Shown here in pieces: positions 30,987-42,601 of a stretch of 64,000 bases of DNA. The notes beneath the pieces were generated by a model. The model saw only the letters and a program-made list of their open reading frames with translations. It did no database searches and was not told where the DNA came from. The translations under genes were made by a program, and so were the position numbers. The stretch comes from Cubamyces lactineus. Taxonomy: Eukaryota; Basidiomycota; Agaricomycetes; Polyporales; Polyporaceae. The DNA is taken from assembly GCA_022376465.1 (NCBI GenBank), contig JACDTU010000006.1, positions 186,001-250,000 of the forward strand. Reading direction: 5' to 3'. Position 1 is the first letter of the stretch, and every line of letters starts with the position of its first letter.

Positions 30987-33900
30987 TCACCGCAACTTGT
31001 GCCTCTTCTTATAGTTGTGCAGGACCGTCTGCGCATTCTTGAGATGCTTTTCTGGCTCCCAAGAATTTTCCGACGCAGGCCAACCCTTCCAAGTCACGAG
31101 ATACTGCTTTTGGGTACCTCTAGTGCGGTGACTTAGGATCGCCTCTACCTCCCATTCCTCCCCTTCAGTCGACTCTGGGGTTGGAACTGGTGGAGGTCGG
31201 ATGTAGTCTGGGCCGTGCTCCTTTGTTGTGTGGTACGGGGTGAGTAGCGCTGCGTGGAAGACGGGGTGTATCTTCCATGTCTCCGAAAGTTTTAATTTGA
31301 ATGTGACTGGTCCCAAGATCTTGATGATTGTAAATGGTCCCACTCGTTTTGGAATCAACTTCCTGGAGGCATATGGGAGCCTGAGGTTCTTTGTGTCGAG
31401 AAGAACCTTGTCTCCTTGTTTCAGCGGTACTCGAGCAGCAGGGAGCCTTTTTGACATTGCTGCGGCCGCTTGAGCATGCGCAGCGATTGTATTCTCCCTG
31501 GCTTCTTGAAGACTTTGAAGCCTCTGCTCCGTACTTGGATGCTTTGGGGTTGTTCTGACCATCCCAACGGCCTCTGGCTGAAATCCGTAGAGGAGTTCAA
31601 AAGGGGATTTTCCCGTGACAGAGTGTGTCTGCTGATTATGCGCGAATTCGAATTGAGGCAGCAGTTTGGCCCAGGTATCCGGATTGTTAGCACAGTAGAG
31701 TCGAAGTGCTAAATCGAGTTCTTGATTGACTCGTTCCGTTTCCCCATCCGTTTGCGGATGATAGGCCGTACTGAGCGCAGTTTCGATTCCTAGGCTGTTG
31801 TATAATTCTTTGAATGCCTTGGAGACGAATTGCGGTCCTCGATCCGAGATAATCTTTGCGGGTAATCCGAACCTGCGATATACATCTCTTTGCAGAATAT
31901 CCATGGCTCCTTCAGCTGTAATATTCTTTGTGCAGGGAGAGAATACCGCCGCCTTGGATACATCATGATCGGCTACCACTTGGATGGCATTGAACCCATC
32001 CGACTCTGGTAAATCGGTGATATAATCCATGGTGATCGTCCGGAAAGGCCTAGTATCCCCACTGTGTTGTATGGGAATTAAACCTGGTTTGAGGGGATGT
32101 GTATTGACCTTGCATGTTTGACAAACCGCGCAACCCTTGACATATTGCGTGATGAATTTTCGCATGCTGGGCCACATGTATTCCCGTTTATCCAAGTCGT
32201 AGGTCTTCTGGACTCCTGGGTGTCCCATAATCGGCGCATCATGATACAACTTGACTATATCATGGTACAACTGATTATCTGGTGGAACATATACTCTGTT
32301 CTTGTACAGAAGTATTCCATCATCGTCGGACCAATCTTCTGGTTTGCTGAACTCCGGGCGTTTGGTAGCCTTTCCTTTTAGAGTAATGTACTCCACTACT
32401 GAAGTATCCCGTAGTTTGCTATCCCTAATGCGCTCTTGAAGCTCGACATTGATAGCCTTGACAAACAATTCTGATCCTAGGACAACGACGTCCTTGTTGT
32501 CATTTTCCCCCCCGTCATGCCCTGATCTCCGAGAAAGGGTGTCTGCTTGGGTGAGGGATTTTCCAGGTTGATGCTTGATTGCAATGTTGAATTCCGAGAG
32601 GAATAAATGCCATCGAGCTTGTCTACGATTTAACTTCTGTGCCGTACGTAAATACGTCAGATTTTTGTGATCTGAGAGAATTTCCACGGGATGAGGGGAT
32701 CCCTGTAGAAAATGTCGCCATGCTTCGAGAGCTCGAACAATGGCTAACAATTCTCTATCATAAATCTGATAGTTCCGCTCCGCAGGAGTGAAAGATTTGG
32801 ACAAATAGGCATATGGATGCCATCGTCCATCTTCCCCTTGCTGTCGTAGGACAGCGCCTGTTGCGACCTTAGATGCATCGCACTCTATTTGAAATGGTTT
32901 ATCCGGATCCGGGATTTGTAGGATCGGTTCTTCTGTAAACCGTTTCTTGAGTGTCTCGAATGCTTCTTGACAATCTTGAGACCACACAAAGGGCTTGTCC
33001 TTCTTCGTTAATTCCGTGAGGGGTCGAACTATCTTGGAATAATCCCGAATGAATCGTCGGTAAAAATTCCTGAACCCTAAGAATGCTTGGACTTGCTTGA
33101 CCGTCTTCGGTGGTTCCCACTCAACAATTGCCTTGAGTTTAATGGGATCCATAGCGACTACTCCTGGCCGGATGATTGACCCTAAGAATTCGACTTCTTG
33201 CCTATCGAATTCACATTTTTCCGCCTTGAGGAATAAATCGCTATCTTGGAGCCGTTGTAAGGCTCTCCTTGTTCTTTCATGATGTTCTTCGACGTTGTTC
33301 GAGAATATTAGGATGTCATCCATGTAAATGACCATCCATCCTTCCTGAAGCATATCTCGAAAGATGTCGTTCATCATGTTTTGGAGTGTTGCTGGTGCGT
33401 TGCACAATCCAAAAAACATGACCGTTGGTTCGAACAATCCACTTGGTGTAATAAACGCAGCTTTCCACTCATCACCCTCCTTGATGCAAACATTATTGTA
33501 TCCTGCTAGCACATTAAGTTTGGTGAATATTGTGGACCCCTTCAGCCGGTCAATAATGTCACTAATGAGCGGCAAAGGGTATGCGTTTTTCACTGTTCCC
33601 TCATTAAGAGCCTGGTAATCTTGAACCGGTCGAAGACTCCCATCTTTCTTGGTGACAAAGAAAAATGGCGAGGCTAAGGGAGACTTGGATTTTCGAATGT
33701 ATCCTTTCTCGAGATTTTCCGCAATGAACTTGTCGAGTTCTTCACGTTCCGTGTAAGTCAACAGGTAGATCTTCCTCCATGAACCTTTGGTGTTATAATC
33801 GAAGTCCTTCTTGAATTCGATTGCGTGGTCCCATGGTCTCGAGGGTGGAAATCTACTTGCTGCCTTCTTCTCAAAGACCTGTTGATAGTCCTTTACAAAA

Positions 33901-34646
33901 TCCGGCAGGATTTCGTCCAAGGTCTTTTCCTTCTGGTCCTTCTTCGCTGCTATAGCGATCTCCGTAGACTTATTAATCTTTCGAATTTTCTTCTTGCGAT
34001 ACCATTGTTCAATGGTTCTCGAAGGATTGAACGTAAGTCTTTCGGAGTCTGGGTCTTCGTCGTCCTCATCTGGCAGAGCACGCACAAATGAGACGACCAA
34101 ATCTTGATTTAGAGGTTTGACTGGGAAATTCCATAGCATTCCCTCGGGTGGGTCGTGTTTGCATTGGTATTTATGAATTCACTGTTCCTTCTTAATAATA
34201 TCCGGCTTGAAAGTGACTCGGCCACTTTCCCAGTCAATATTAGGATTGTATCTGCGAATCCATGGCATACCGAATAGGACATCATCCCGTCCAATGTTGG
34301 CAACATACCAATTGGTTGGAAGTTTCTTTCCTTGGAGATTGAAAGTTCCTTCCACCCGATGGGTAATAGTTCCCATACTATTGACGCTATCGTCCGCGTT
34401 CCGAAAAGTCAGAGTCTTTGGTAGTCTGACTGTCGGAAGATTGTACTTGTCTACAATCTTTCTGTTGACGATGACTGCGTCCGCGCCCGTGTCGATGAGC
34501 CCTTTGATTTCGACGGCTTTGTCCTGAACTTGCATGTAACCGGGTATAAGCAGAGCACTTCGTCTCCGCTCCGTATTTGTTACAATAGTTACATGCAGTT
34601 CCTTTGGCAAGTCAGGCGTCGAGTCTGCTTGCCTGCCTAAAAACCC
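30987..34646 (-). pseudogene. Gypsy A2 Pol, one in-frame stop
   Basis: Same domain order as A1 Pol: protease with LIDTGADAVIV, RT with YMDD (33315-33326), RNase H, HHCC-DDE integrase and a C-terminal chromodomain. It enters by -1 frameshift at 34640-34646. A TGA at 34179-34181, just after the protease region, splits it into 143 and over 1,050 residues. Apart from this stop the catalytic motifs look complete, so the loss may be recent. Confidence 0.9.
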
Positions 34647-36469
34647 GTCTCGAAATCTGTAGCTCTGAGTGCGTTAATAGAAATATTGTCCTCTTCATCG
34701 TCACTTTCTTCGTCTGAGACTTCCTCAGTCTCGTCCTCCAAATCCTCCTCTGTAACCTGTCGTACCTTCCGACTAACAGGTCTACCAGGTTTCTTGGGTT
34801 TGGAAGGACAGTCCCTAGAAATATGTCCCGGCTTCCTGCACCGGAAACATAATCCCTTGTCTTGCAACTCCTGTCTTTCCTTGACAGAGAGTTTGTTAAT
34901 GTCGAGTGAATCATCCTCAACATTAACCGTCTTGACGTTCTTCTTTGTCTTCGAAGTTTTAGCCTTTCTTCCTTTGCGATTGGCCAAAATTTTCTCCGTA
35001 AGATGGTAGCTATGGTCGATCTCTTTTGCTCGAGTCATCCACTCCTCGATGTTCGTCGGTGGAGGATATGACATGGAAATCTTCCTCAACAAATATTCTG
35101 GAAGCGCATTTCTGTAGAGAGCGAGTTGCGCTGCCGAGTCCAGAATATTTCCTTTGAGGGCCAGATCCATAAATCGTGCATTGAACTCATCAACTGAAGA
35201 GTAGTCTTTGAGTTGAATCGTTGTGAGATTGACCATAGAGTCATCGACCTCGTCCACTGGAGCGAAAGCGAGCAGGAAATTTCTCTTGAAGACTGCCCAA
35301 GAGTCGAATCCTCGGAACTCTCCTGGCCTAATTTCTTCTTCAGCTCGCTGGATAGTAATATCCTTCCAGTAGTTGATATTATCCCCTTCCATGAAGGATA
35401 AGGCCGTCGCCACCTTCGTGTAGTCATTGACGAAGTCGTGGGGTCTTGTCGTGAACAGAAGGAACAATTGATTGAGGAAGGACCTAGTTTTGTTCTGGTC
35501 TCCAGTAAAGACCTCTGGGTCCTTGATCTTGCCTTTTCCTTGTCTCTGTTCCTGCGGCATATTATTCCCTTGGGGATTTCCTGGTTGTCCAGGCGGATCA
35601 GGGTCTGGACCTTGTCCCGGTGGTCCTCCTCCTCCTGGTGGATAAGGACTTTGTGGTCCTCCTCCATCTGAAGGTTCAGGGTCGGGTCTACCTCCAGGCC
35701 TACTGGGTCTGCCTCCTCCTCCGCCTCCGGAAGGATTAACCATTCCTCCAAAGAATGATGTCGCCCTTGGGGCCGGTTCACTGGATGAAGACCCAAATGT
35801 CCCTCCTCCGAAAGTAGTCCTCGGAGTGAAGGCATATCTATGGGCTTCAGAAATGGATTCCCCTGTTGCCGTAATTGTTCCAGACATATACGATGGTACT
35901 GACTTTCGTATAAATTCTGGGGTCGTACTACGACTTGATTCTTCTTCTGCCTTCGGTTCAGGTACTTCGACCTTTGTCCGAATAGTTTCTTCTTCCTCCA
36001 GATGAGGTACTTTGACCGTCGTCTGAAAATTGTCTTCTTCAAAGTCCGAATCCTTCTTCTCAGGCGGTTCAATCTCTCGCCCTTTCTCTTGTAAAGGTGG
36101 ATCGAGTTCCCTGGGTGATTCAGACTCTTGTAGTCTCGGGGTTCCTACTCTTGAAGTCGGAAATGATCCTGACACTACTCTTGGACTAATAATCCGACTA
36201 GTACTTCCTGCTGGTAGAGGATTCTTTAATAGAGCGGGTTGTTGTCCGTGACTCTTCTTAATTTCCTTCTCCTGAGAGACCTTGGTTTTAATAAGAGCCG
36301 GGGAGTGTGCGATGTTTGGGACCTCCTTGGTATTGTATCGAAGTGGGCACCGTGCGTGTGTGCAATTAGACCACTTCTCTACTGATTCCCAATAGTAAAC
36401 GTCCCAAACTTTGTTGGAGTCGTAGAGATGATATAAACGTGAACAACTGTATGTTTCGGATGAACTCAT
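34637..36469 (-). CDS. gag: Gypsy A2 Gag with zinc knuckle
   Basis: 610 residues, starting in an ATGA overlap with ORF1 (36466-36469). It has the same layout as A1 Gag: acidic N-terminal half, Gly/Pro-rich linker (shorter than in A1 and with a different repeat pattern), capsid-like KIKDPEVFTGDQNKTRSFL, CCHC knuckle CFRCRKPGHISRDC and C-terminal FETGF. The frame is fully open although pol and ORF4 are broken, so Gag protein could still be made. Confidence 0.9.
   Translation of the reverse strand: MSSSETYSCSRLYHLYDSNKVWDVYYWESVEKWSNCTHARCPLRYNTKEVPNIAHSPALIKTKVSQEKEIKKSHGQQPALLKNPLPAGSTSRIISPRVVSGSFPTSRVGTPRLQESESPRELDPPLQEKGREIEPPEKKDSDFEEDNFQTTVKVPHLEEEETIRTKVEVPEPKAEEESSRSTTPEFIRKSVPSYMSGTITATGESISEAHRYAFTPRTTFGGGTFGSSSSEPAPRATSFFGGMVNPSGGGGGGRPSRPGGRPDPEPSDGGGPQSPYPPGGGGPPGQGPDPDPPGQPGNPQGNNMPQEQRQGKGKIKDPEVFTGDQNKTRSFLNQLFLLFTTRPHDFVNDYTKVATALSFMEGDNINYWKDITIQRAEEEIRPGEFRGFDSWAVFKRNFLLAFAPVDEVDDSMVNLTTIQLKDYSSVDEFNARFMDLALKGNILDSAAQLALYRNALPEYLLRKISMSYPPPTNIEEWMTRAKEIDHSYHLTEKILANRKGRKAKTSKTKKNVKTVNVEDDSLDINKLSVKERQELQDKGLCFRCRKPGHISRDCPSKPKKPGRPVSRKVRQVTEEDLEDETEEVSDEESDDEEDNISINALRATDFETGF
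34640..34646 (-). promoter_or_regulatory. -1 frameshift site between gag and pol (A2)
   Basis: Heptamer G GGT TTT directly before the TAG at 34637-34639, identical in layout to A1. Confidence 0.75.
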
Positions 36470-37320
36470 ACACGTTGTACTTCTCGAAGGAAAGCTTGAT
36501 GTAGTTCCCTAGCTCGGAGGCAACTACGCAGTTTCCCTAGATTATATTTGAGGTCTATATCCGCGTAATTCTCTGGATTGATTGCCTTTGCTCGCAGGTA
36601 ATCAATCTGATCTTGAAGAAAATCCGCAAAGTTATGTACCCTCTTTGGAGGTGTAGCAACTTCTCTTGGGATTAATTCAAGCGTCTGGATGACTTGAGAA
36701 ATGTATCGATGTGCCCGTTCGAGAGCCTCGTGATATCTTCCCGTGAAGTCTTCCTGTCCCAACACTTCGAGATTGTTTGCAATCACCTGAAGTGTGTCAA
36801 TCGCGTGCACCAGAACTTGTGTCCTTCGATAGAATACTCCTTCTGTTGAGGATGTTTCTTCAACACTTGTTCCTGGAGTCGATCGATAAGAGCTATCCGT
36901 TCCTGGACCCGCCCTTCCTGGAATGGGTACGCCTTTCGCTACCTCGAATTCTGATTGAATGGCCAGAGAATTCCTATATTCTCTCCACTCGTCTGTCCTT
37001 TGATATGCGGGTTCTTCGTCCAATTCTCGAGTGTCGTAACTCGACGAGATTGTACTAGTACTCTCTGCGACAGGAATAACCAACCTAAAACCTCTCTCCA
37101 AGGGGAATGGGGATCCTCTTGGTGAATGTGGAAGAGCAATAATACTCTCCGGGATTTCGAGTGGTGGTAGAGTCGGTAGTCTTTTATTCCTTTCGTCTAG
37201 TACCCTAGTTGATGGTCGAGAGAGGGGATATATTGTTCCCGCCGTCTTGACTATCCGTCTTCTTATGCGTTCGAGCAAAGACAATATTTTCCGCATCCAA
37301 TATTCGATGTCTTCCAACAT
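36466..37320 (-). CDS. Gypsy A2 ORF1, upstream of gag
   Basis: An open frame of about 284 residues beginning with an ATG at 37320, which A1 lacks, and ending in the ATGA overlap with gag. The C-terminal half matches A1 best (NLEVLGQEDFTGRYHEALE, RKLRSCLRARELHQAFLR-like end), while the N-terminus is variable. The family is not recognised; the coupling to gag suggests a role in particle assembly or a split Gag. This is inference. Confidence 0.75.
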   Translation of the reverse strand: MLEDIEYWMRKILSLLERIRRRIVKTAGTIYPLSRPSTRVLDERNKRLPTLPPLEIPESIIALPHSPRGSPFPLERGFRLVIPVAESTSTISSSYDTRELDEEPAYQRTDEWREYRNSLAIQSEFEVAKGVPIPGRAGPGTDSSYRSTPGTSVEETSSTEGVFYRRTQVLVHAIDTLQVIANNLEVLGQEDFTGRYHEALERAHRYISQVIQTLELIPREVATPPKRVHNFADFLQDQIDYLRAKAINPENYADIDLKYNLGKLRSCLRARELHQAFLREVQRV

Positions 37321-37351
37321 CACCTCTGCACTTTAAGAAGTGGAGGGGTAA

Positions 37352-37363
37352 AGCTTTCAGTCT
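37352..37363 (-). other. Self-priming site of gypsy A2
   Basis: AGACTGAAAGCT on the element strand, two nt after the 5' LTR, pairs with AGCTTTCAGTCT in the LTR downstream of TATATAAGAGG, as in A1. Confidence 0.8.
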
Positions 37364-37365
37364 AA

Positions 37366-37895
37366 TGTTACGCTTTCGAGCGTGACTCTTAAACTATCAA
37401 GCCTTAAGACGTCAATGAATAGAGAGCTTGTATCTATTCGATTACTAGCCCTAGCTTGTCGAAGATAAGTGCGTAGTAATTTGTTCAGTGAAAGCGAGTT
37501 AACGAGCAATTCGAGTTCGTATTTCGCGAAGAGACTGAAAGCTGAGGGTCGCTCTGTGGTGTCGCCTCTTATATACATGTACAGAGACCCAAGAGAGGAA
37601 TGTTCTAGCGTATTCAAGGACTTTCTGGTATGTCGTAGTCAGCGCTAGATGAACCTAGTACCACTGTGGCAGTGCTGCTGTGCACTGCGGGCGGCTGTGC
37701 AGAAGCGACTGTGCACCCCTATATGGTAAGTATAGAGTAAGTGCTAGAAAGTCCTAGCTGAGACGAGAACGTTCCTGTCCTAAAGAACCGTAGCTACAAT
37801 CCTAGAGCTCACGATATCCGTATCGTACAGAGAACGTAGCACAAGTCCATAACTAATCGTAACGTTCGTAAACAGCCTATTGTACATTCGTAACA
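37366..37895 (-). repeat. 5' LTR of gypsy A2
   Basis: 530 bp and about 2-3% different from 29054-29583 by eye. It carries the promoter of the element on the minus strand. Confidence 0.92.
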
Positions 37896-38898
37896 CTCAG
37901 CTCGTTCCTGTCCTTGACGGTTTGAACTACCCTCAGTGGGTCGACCTGATGAAGGCTTACCTTCAGCAGCAGGAGGTTTGGCTCATCGTTGAGCCTCCTG
38001 CGGGCATCGCTGCCCCTACCCTTAAGGAAGACGGTAGAAACCAGAGCGAAGTCGTTGCCTGGAATCAGATGATGATGAAGGCGATGGGTTGTATTCGTCT
38101 CCGGCTCAGCCCTGAGGTGAGTAGCCTTGTGAAAGACAAGGCGACTCCCAAGGAGGTGTGGAGCGCCCGTAAAAGCCTCTACAGGACTACCTCGCCGATG
38201 GGTGCCTATAGTTTCTATAAGGCCGCCACTAGTGTGCGCATCCCATTGAATGAGCATCCTGGCCCTGCGATCGCTAAGATCCAAGGGAACCTCGACCAAC
38301 TGAGTGGTGTGGGGATTAACATCCCTATGAACCTGCGTGCCTTGATGATCTTGGATGCAGCGCCGCCGCGGTATGAGACCGCAATTCAGCTCTGTCTTAA
38401 CAACAATGAGCTAGCGGACCTGACCACTTCTGATGCTCGGGAAGCACTTGTGGCTTCCTGGGAAGCATCGGTGACAAAGGGCAACCGCAAAGTTGGCGAG
38501 GCGAAGAAGCTCAGCGCTGTCAAGCGCAAGGGCAAAGATCCTGCTTTCAAGCAGCAGCAGCAGCAACACTGCAACGGTGACTCGCAGCAGCAGCAGCAGC
38601 AGAAGGGCAAGGGCAAAGCTTGGCGAGGGAAGCGTAAGGGTCAGAAGTCTTCAGACCATGACCACGCCCACCTTGCTTCCACTGCGGCCATCTCTGACGG
38701 TCCTACCACGACTGTCGATCCGCGTGCGCTTCTGCGCAAGCCTGTCCGGGTTAACGGCCCTGAGGGTGAGTTGAAGTATCCTACCCTCAAGCGTGCCTTC
38801 AACCTTGCTCGCAACCTTGACATCACACCCAGTCCTGAGCGCATTCGCACTTTGGAAAGCGTAATTAAGGTCAGCGACAAGGGGGAGGGTTCTATGAT

Positions 38899-40668
38899 AG
38901 AGAATTGTTAGCCATTGTTCGAGCTCTCGAAGCATGGCGACATTTTCTACAGGGATCCCCTCATCCCGTGGAAATTCTCTCAGATCACAAAAATCTGACG
39001 TATTTACGTACGGCACAGAAGTTAAATCGTAGACAAGCTCGATGGCATTTATTCCTCTCGGAATTCAACATTGCAATCAAGCATCAACCTGGAAAATCCC
39101 TCACCCAAGCAGACACCCTTTCTCGGAGATCAGGGCATGACGGGGGGGAAAATGACAACAAGGACGTCGTTGTCCTAGGATCAGAATTGTTTGTCAAGGC
39201 TATCAATGTCGAGCTTCAAGAGCGCATTAGGGATAGCAAACTACGGGATACTTCAGTAGTGGAGTACATTACTCTAAAAGGAAAGGCTACCAAACGCCCG
39301 GAGTTCAGCAAACCAGAAGATTGGTCCGACGATGATGGAATACTTCTGTACAAGAACAGAGTATATGTTCCACCAGATAATCAGTTGTACCATGATATAG
39401 TCAAGTTGTATCATGATGCGCCGATTATGGGACACCCAGGAGTCCAGAAGACCTACGACTTGGATAAACGGGAATACATGTGGCCCAGCATGCGAAAATT
39501 CATCACGCAATATGTCAAGGGTTGCGCGGTTTGTCAAACATGCAAGGTCAATACACATCCCCTCAAACCAGGTTTAATTCCCATACAACACAGTGGGGAT
39601 ACTAGGCCTTTCCGGACGATCACCATGGATTATATCACCGATTTACCAGAGTCGGATGGGTTCAATGCCATCCAAGTGGTAGCCGATCATGATGTATCCA
39701 AGGCGGCGGTATTCTCTCCCTGCACAAAGAATATTACAGCTGAAGGAGCCATGGATATTCTGCAAAGAGATGTATATCGCAGGTTCGGATTACCCGCAAA
39801 GATTATCTCGGATCGAGGACCGCAATTCGTCTCCAAGGCATTCAAAGAATTATACAACAGCCTAGGAATCGAAACTGCGCTCAGTACGGCCTATCATCCG
39901 CAAACGGATGGGGAAACGGAACGAGTCAATCAAGAACTCGATTTAGCACTTCGACTCTACTGTGCTAACAATCCGGATACCTGGGCCAAACTGCTGCCTC
40001 AATTCGAATTCGCGCATAATCAGCAGACACACTCTGTCACGGGAAAATCCCCTTTTGAACTCCTCTACGGATTTCAGCCAGAGGCCGTTGGGATGGTCAG
40101 AACAACCCCAAAGCATCCAAGTACGGAGCAGAGGCTTCAAAGTCTTCAAGAAGCCAGGGAGAATACAATCGCTGCGCATGCTCAAGCGGCCGCAGCAATG
40201 TCAAAAAGGCTCCCTGCTGCTCGAGTACCGCTGAAACAAGGAGACAAGGTTCTTCTCGACACAAAGAACCTCAGGCTCCCATATGCCTCCAGGAAGTTGA
40301 TTCCAAAACGAGTGGGACCATTTACAATCATCAAGATCTTGGGACCAGTCACATTCAAATTAAAACTTTCGGAGACATGGAAGATACACCCCGTCTTCCA
40401 CGCAGCGCTACTCACCCCGTACCACACAACAAAGGAGCACGGCCCAGACTACATCCGACCTCCACCAGTTCCAACCCCAGAGTCGACTGAAGGGGAGGAA
40501 TGGGAGGTAGAGGCGATCCTAAGTCACCGCACTAGAGGTACCCAAAAGCAGTATCTCGTGACTTGGAAGGGTTGGCCTGCGTCGGAAAATTCTTGGGAGC
40601 CAGAAAAGCATCTCAAGAATGCGCAGACGGTCCTGCACAACTATAAGAAGAGGCACAAGTTGCGGTGA
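38899..40668 (+). pseudogene. Gypsy A3 Pol fragment (RNase H end, integrase, chromodomain)
   Basis: About 590 codons are open from ELLAIVRALEAWRHF to the chromodomain end. Integrase HHCC and D, D, E residues are present (DYITDLP, SDRGPQF, DGETERVNQ). Protease and RT are missing because of the truncation. It is identical in sequence to the matching part of A2. Confidence 0.88.
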
Positions 40669-40734
40669 AAGAGTCAACGCACTTCCCTCTCAAATATTTC
40701 TTCGAATTTTCTTAACAATTCTCATAACTTCACA

Positions 40735-42037
40735 ATGGTCTACACTCGCACTCGTCTCACTGAACACTGAACGTCGCTTCACTGAGGGCTCGAGACGTCA
40801 TATCCCTCGCCCTCCTAACTTCATTTGTGAACGGCGAACGGTATTCTACAATCATCTTCCCCGACACACGGTTTCTATTCACGACGAAGGTACCCTCGCC
40901 GATCGCATTGGCTGGGTTATCGTCCATCCCGACCTCTATAGCCATGTCGAGGCTAGGGTCTCCCATCTCCCTGAGGTTAAAGACCTCATCGACGTCTATC
41001 GCGCTCTGGCTAGGGCCACTCCCTCTTACGCTGTTCTCCTCAAATACAACAAGAGAACGCCGGCGCCCAAGCCGGAGAAGAAGAAGGTGGTTCAAGTCGC
41101 GAGCGAGGCCTACCAAGCGGTGATCCATGCGGCAGAGAAAGTCATGTCTATGCTCGCTAACCCCCAGGTCGCGGGGGTTCTCTCGGATCTCATGCCGCTT
41201 CGCAATCAGCATAGTACCCAGAACTGGGGACATGTTTTCTGGCCTACGCGTCTCGACGACTACCAGAAGCCTTTCGGGACGGATTCCTTGGATGAGGATG
41301 AAGACAAGGACGAGGAGCACTCTGGAGGATGGTCCACTCCTTCGACGGACCCTTGGAAGGTCTCCACCCCCGACCCTGAGGAGGAGGCTATCAAGTGGGG
41401 TCTGACTCCGGTCGAGGAGTCTACTCCCTCCCTCGTCTCTTCTCGTTCCGACTCGCCTTGCTCTGAGGTCAAGTCTTTCGGCTTACTCCCGGAGCTCGGT
41501 CATCTTGAGCTCAGCACTGTCGATGAACTTTCGGAAGAGGAGTTTCACGATGCCCTCAAGGTCGCTGTTAGGGCTCCCTCTCCTCCTCCCCCTCCTCCGA
41601 CAACTCTTCTCAAGAATGTCGAGGGTTCTCACTGATGATGCATTTTCTTTCGAGGAACTGGAGAAGATCGACTCGGTTACATCAACTACAATGGCGACAT
41701 CTTCATGGTCCCTAACAAACACTTCGGCACTTCAGTCACGCAAATCATGGCTTTCTACCATCTGCGGTGGCCGGAGGCTTTAGTTAGGACTACCAAGGCG
41801 GCTTCCCTTCTCATCGACGACGTCATCGCTCGAAGGGGAAATTTTCCTGCTTTCAAGGTCGAAGCAGAACGCATTCCAACGACTTACTGCCAAGCTATAG
41901 GTATGTCGACAACGGAGTGTACGCTGTGGGACCGTATTCAGGTAGTGGGTAATGAAGCTGATCTCATTAACATCTCTTTGGACGTTTATCGCCCAGAGGT
42001 TGTTGAGAGAAACCCTAACGCTATATTGGATCTATAA
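40735..42037 (+). pseudogene. Gypsy A3 ORF4, frameshifted
   Basis: Same reading frame, same early TGA and same later shift as the A2 copy. Shared lesions show that A3 and this half of A2 have one immediate source. Confidence 0.85.
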
Positions 42038-42071
42038 GGTTGAGGACGACCTTCAGCGGAGGGGGAGCTGA

Positions 42072-42601
42072 TGTTACGAATGTACGATAGGCTGTTTACG
42101 AATGTTACAATTAGTTATGGACTTGTGCTACGTTCTCTGTACGATACGGATATGGCGAGCTCTAGAATTGTAGCTACGGTTCTTTAGGACAGGAACGTTC
42201 TCGTCTCAGCTAGGACTTTCTAGCACTTACTCTATACTTACCATATAGGGGTGCACAGTCGCTTCTGCGCAGCCGCCCGCAGTGCACAGCAGCACTGCCA
42301 CAGTGGTACTAGGTTCATCTAGCGCTGACTACGACGTACCAGAAAGTCCTTGAATATGCTAGAACCTTCCTCTCTTGGGTTTCTGTACATGTATATAAGA
42401 GGCGACGCCACAGAGCGACCCTCAGCTTTCAGTCTCTTCGCGAAATACGAACTCGAATTGCTCGTTAACTCGCTTTCACTGAACAAATTACTACGCGCTT
42501 ATCTTCGACAAGCTAGGGCTAGTAATCGAATAGATACAAGCTCTCTATTCATTGACGTCTTAAGGCTTGATAGTTTAAGAGTCACGCTCAAAAGCGTAAC
42601 A
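42072..42601 (+). repeat. 3' LTR of gypsy A3
   Basis: 530 bp, reverse complement of 29054-29583 as far as can be seen, and distinct from 37366-37895. Confidence 0.92.

Larger units (their letters stand above)
29054..37895 (-). mobile_element. Gypsy A2: full-length family A element inside Copia-A gag
   Basis: LTRs of 530 bp at 29054-29583 and 37366-37895 differ at about a dozen positions by eye, mostly transitions. The flanking duplication is CTCAG (29049-29053 and 37896-37900). The gene order is that of A1, but pol has an in-frame stop and ORF4 is frameshifted. It represents a different, older subfamily than A1 (LTR length 530 versus 542 bp). Confidence 0.95.
38893..42601 (+). mobile_element. 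Gypsy A3: 5'-truncated family A copy, inverted relative to A2
   Basis: Begins in the RNase H region of pol and runs through integrase, chromodomain, ORF4 and one complete LTR. Its 3,709 bp equal in length the reverse complement of A2 29054-32762 and appear identical, including all A2 lesions. The 3' LTR end joins Copia-A exactly where a normal insertion would (target CTCTG); at the truncated end only one or two bases of that target remain. The copia frame continues across it. Confidence 0.92.

Noticed and set aside
37357..37617. Open frame of 86 codons inside the family A LTR, repeated in other LTRs
   Set aside because: Its ATG lies before the LTR's TATA box and transcript start, so it would not be on the element's RNA; it is conserved because the LTR is.
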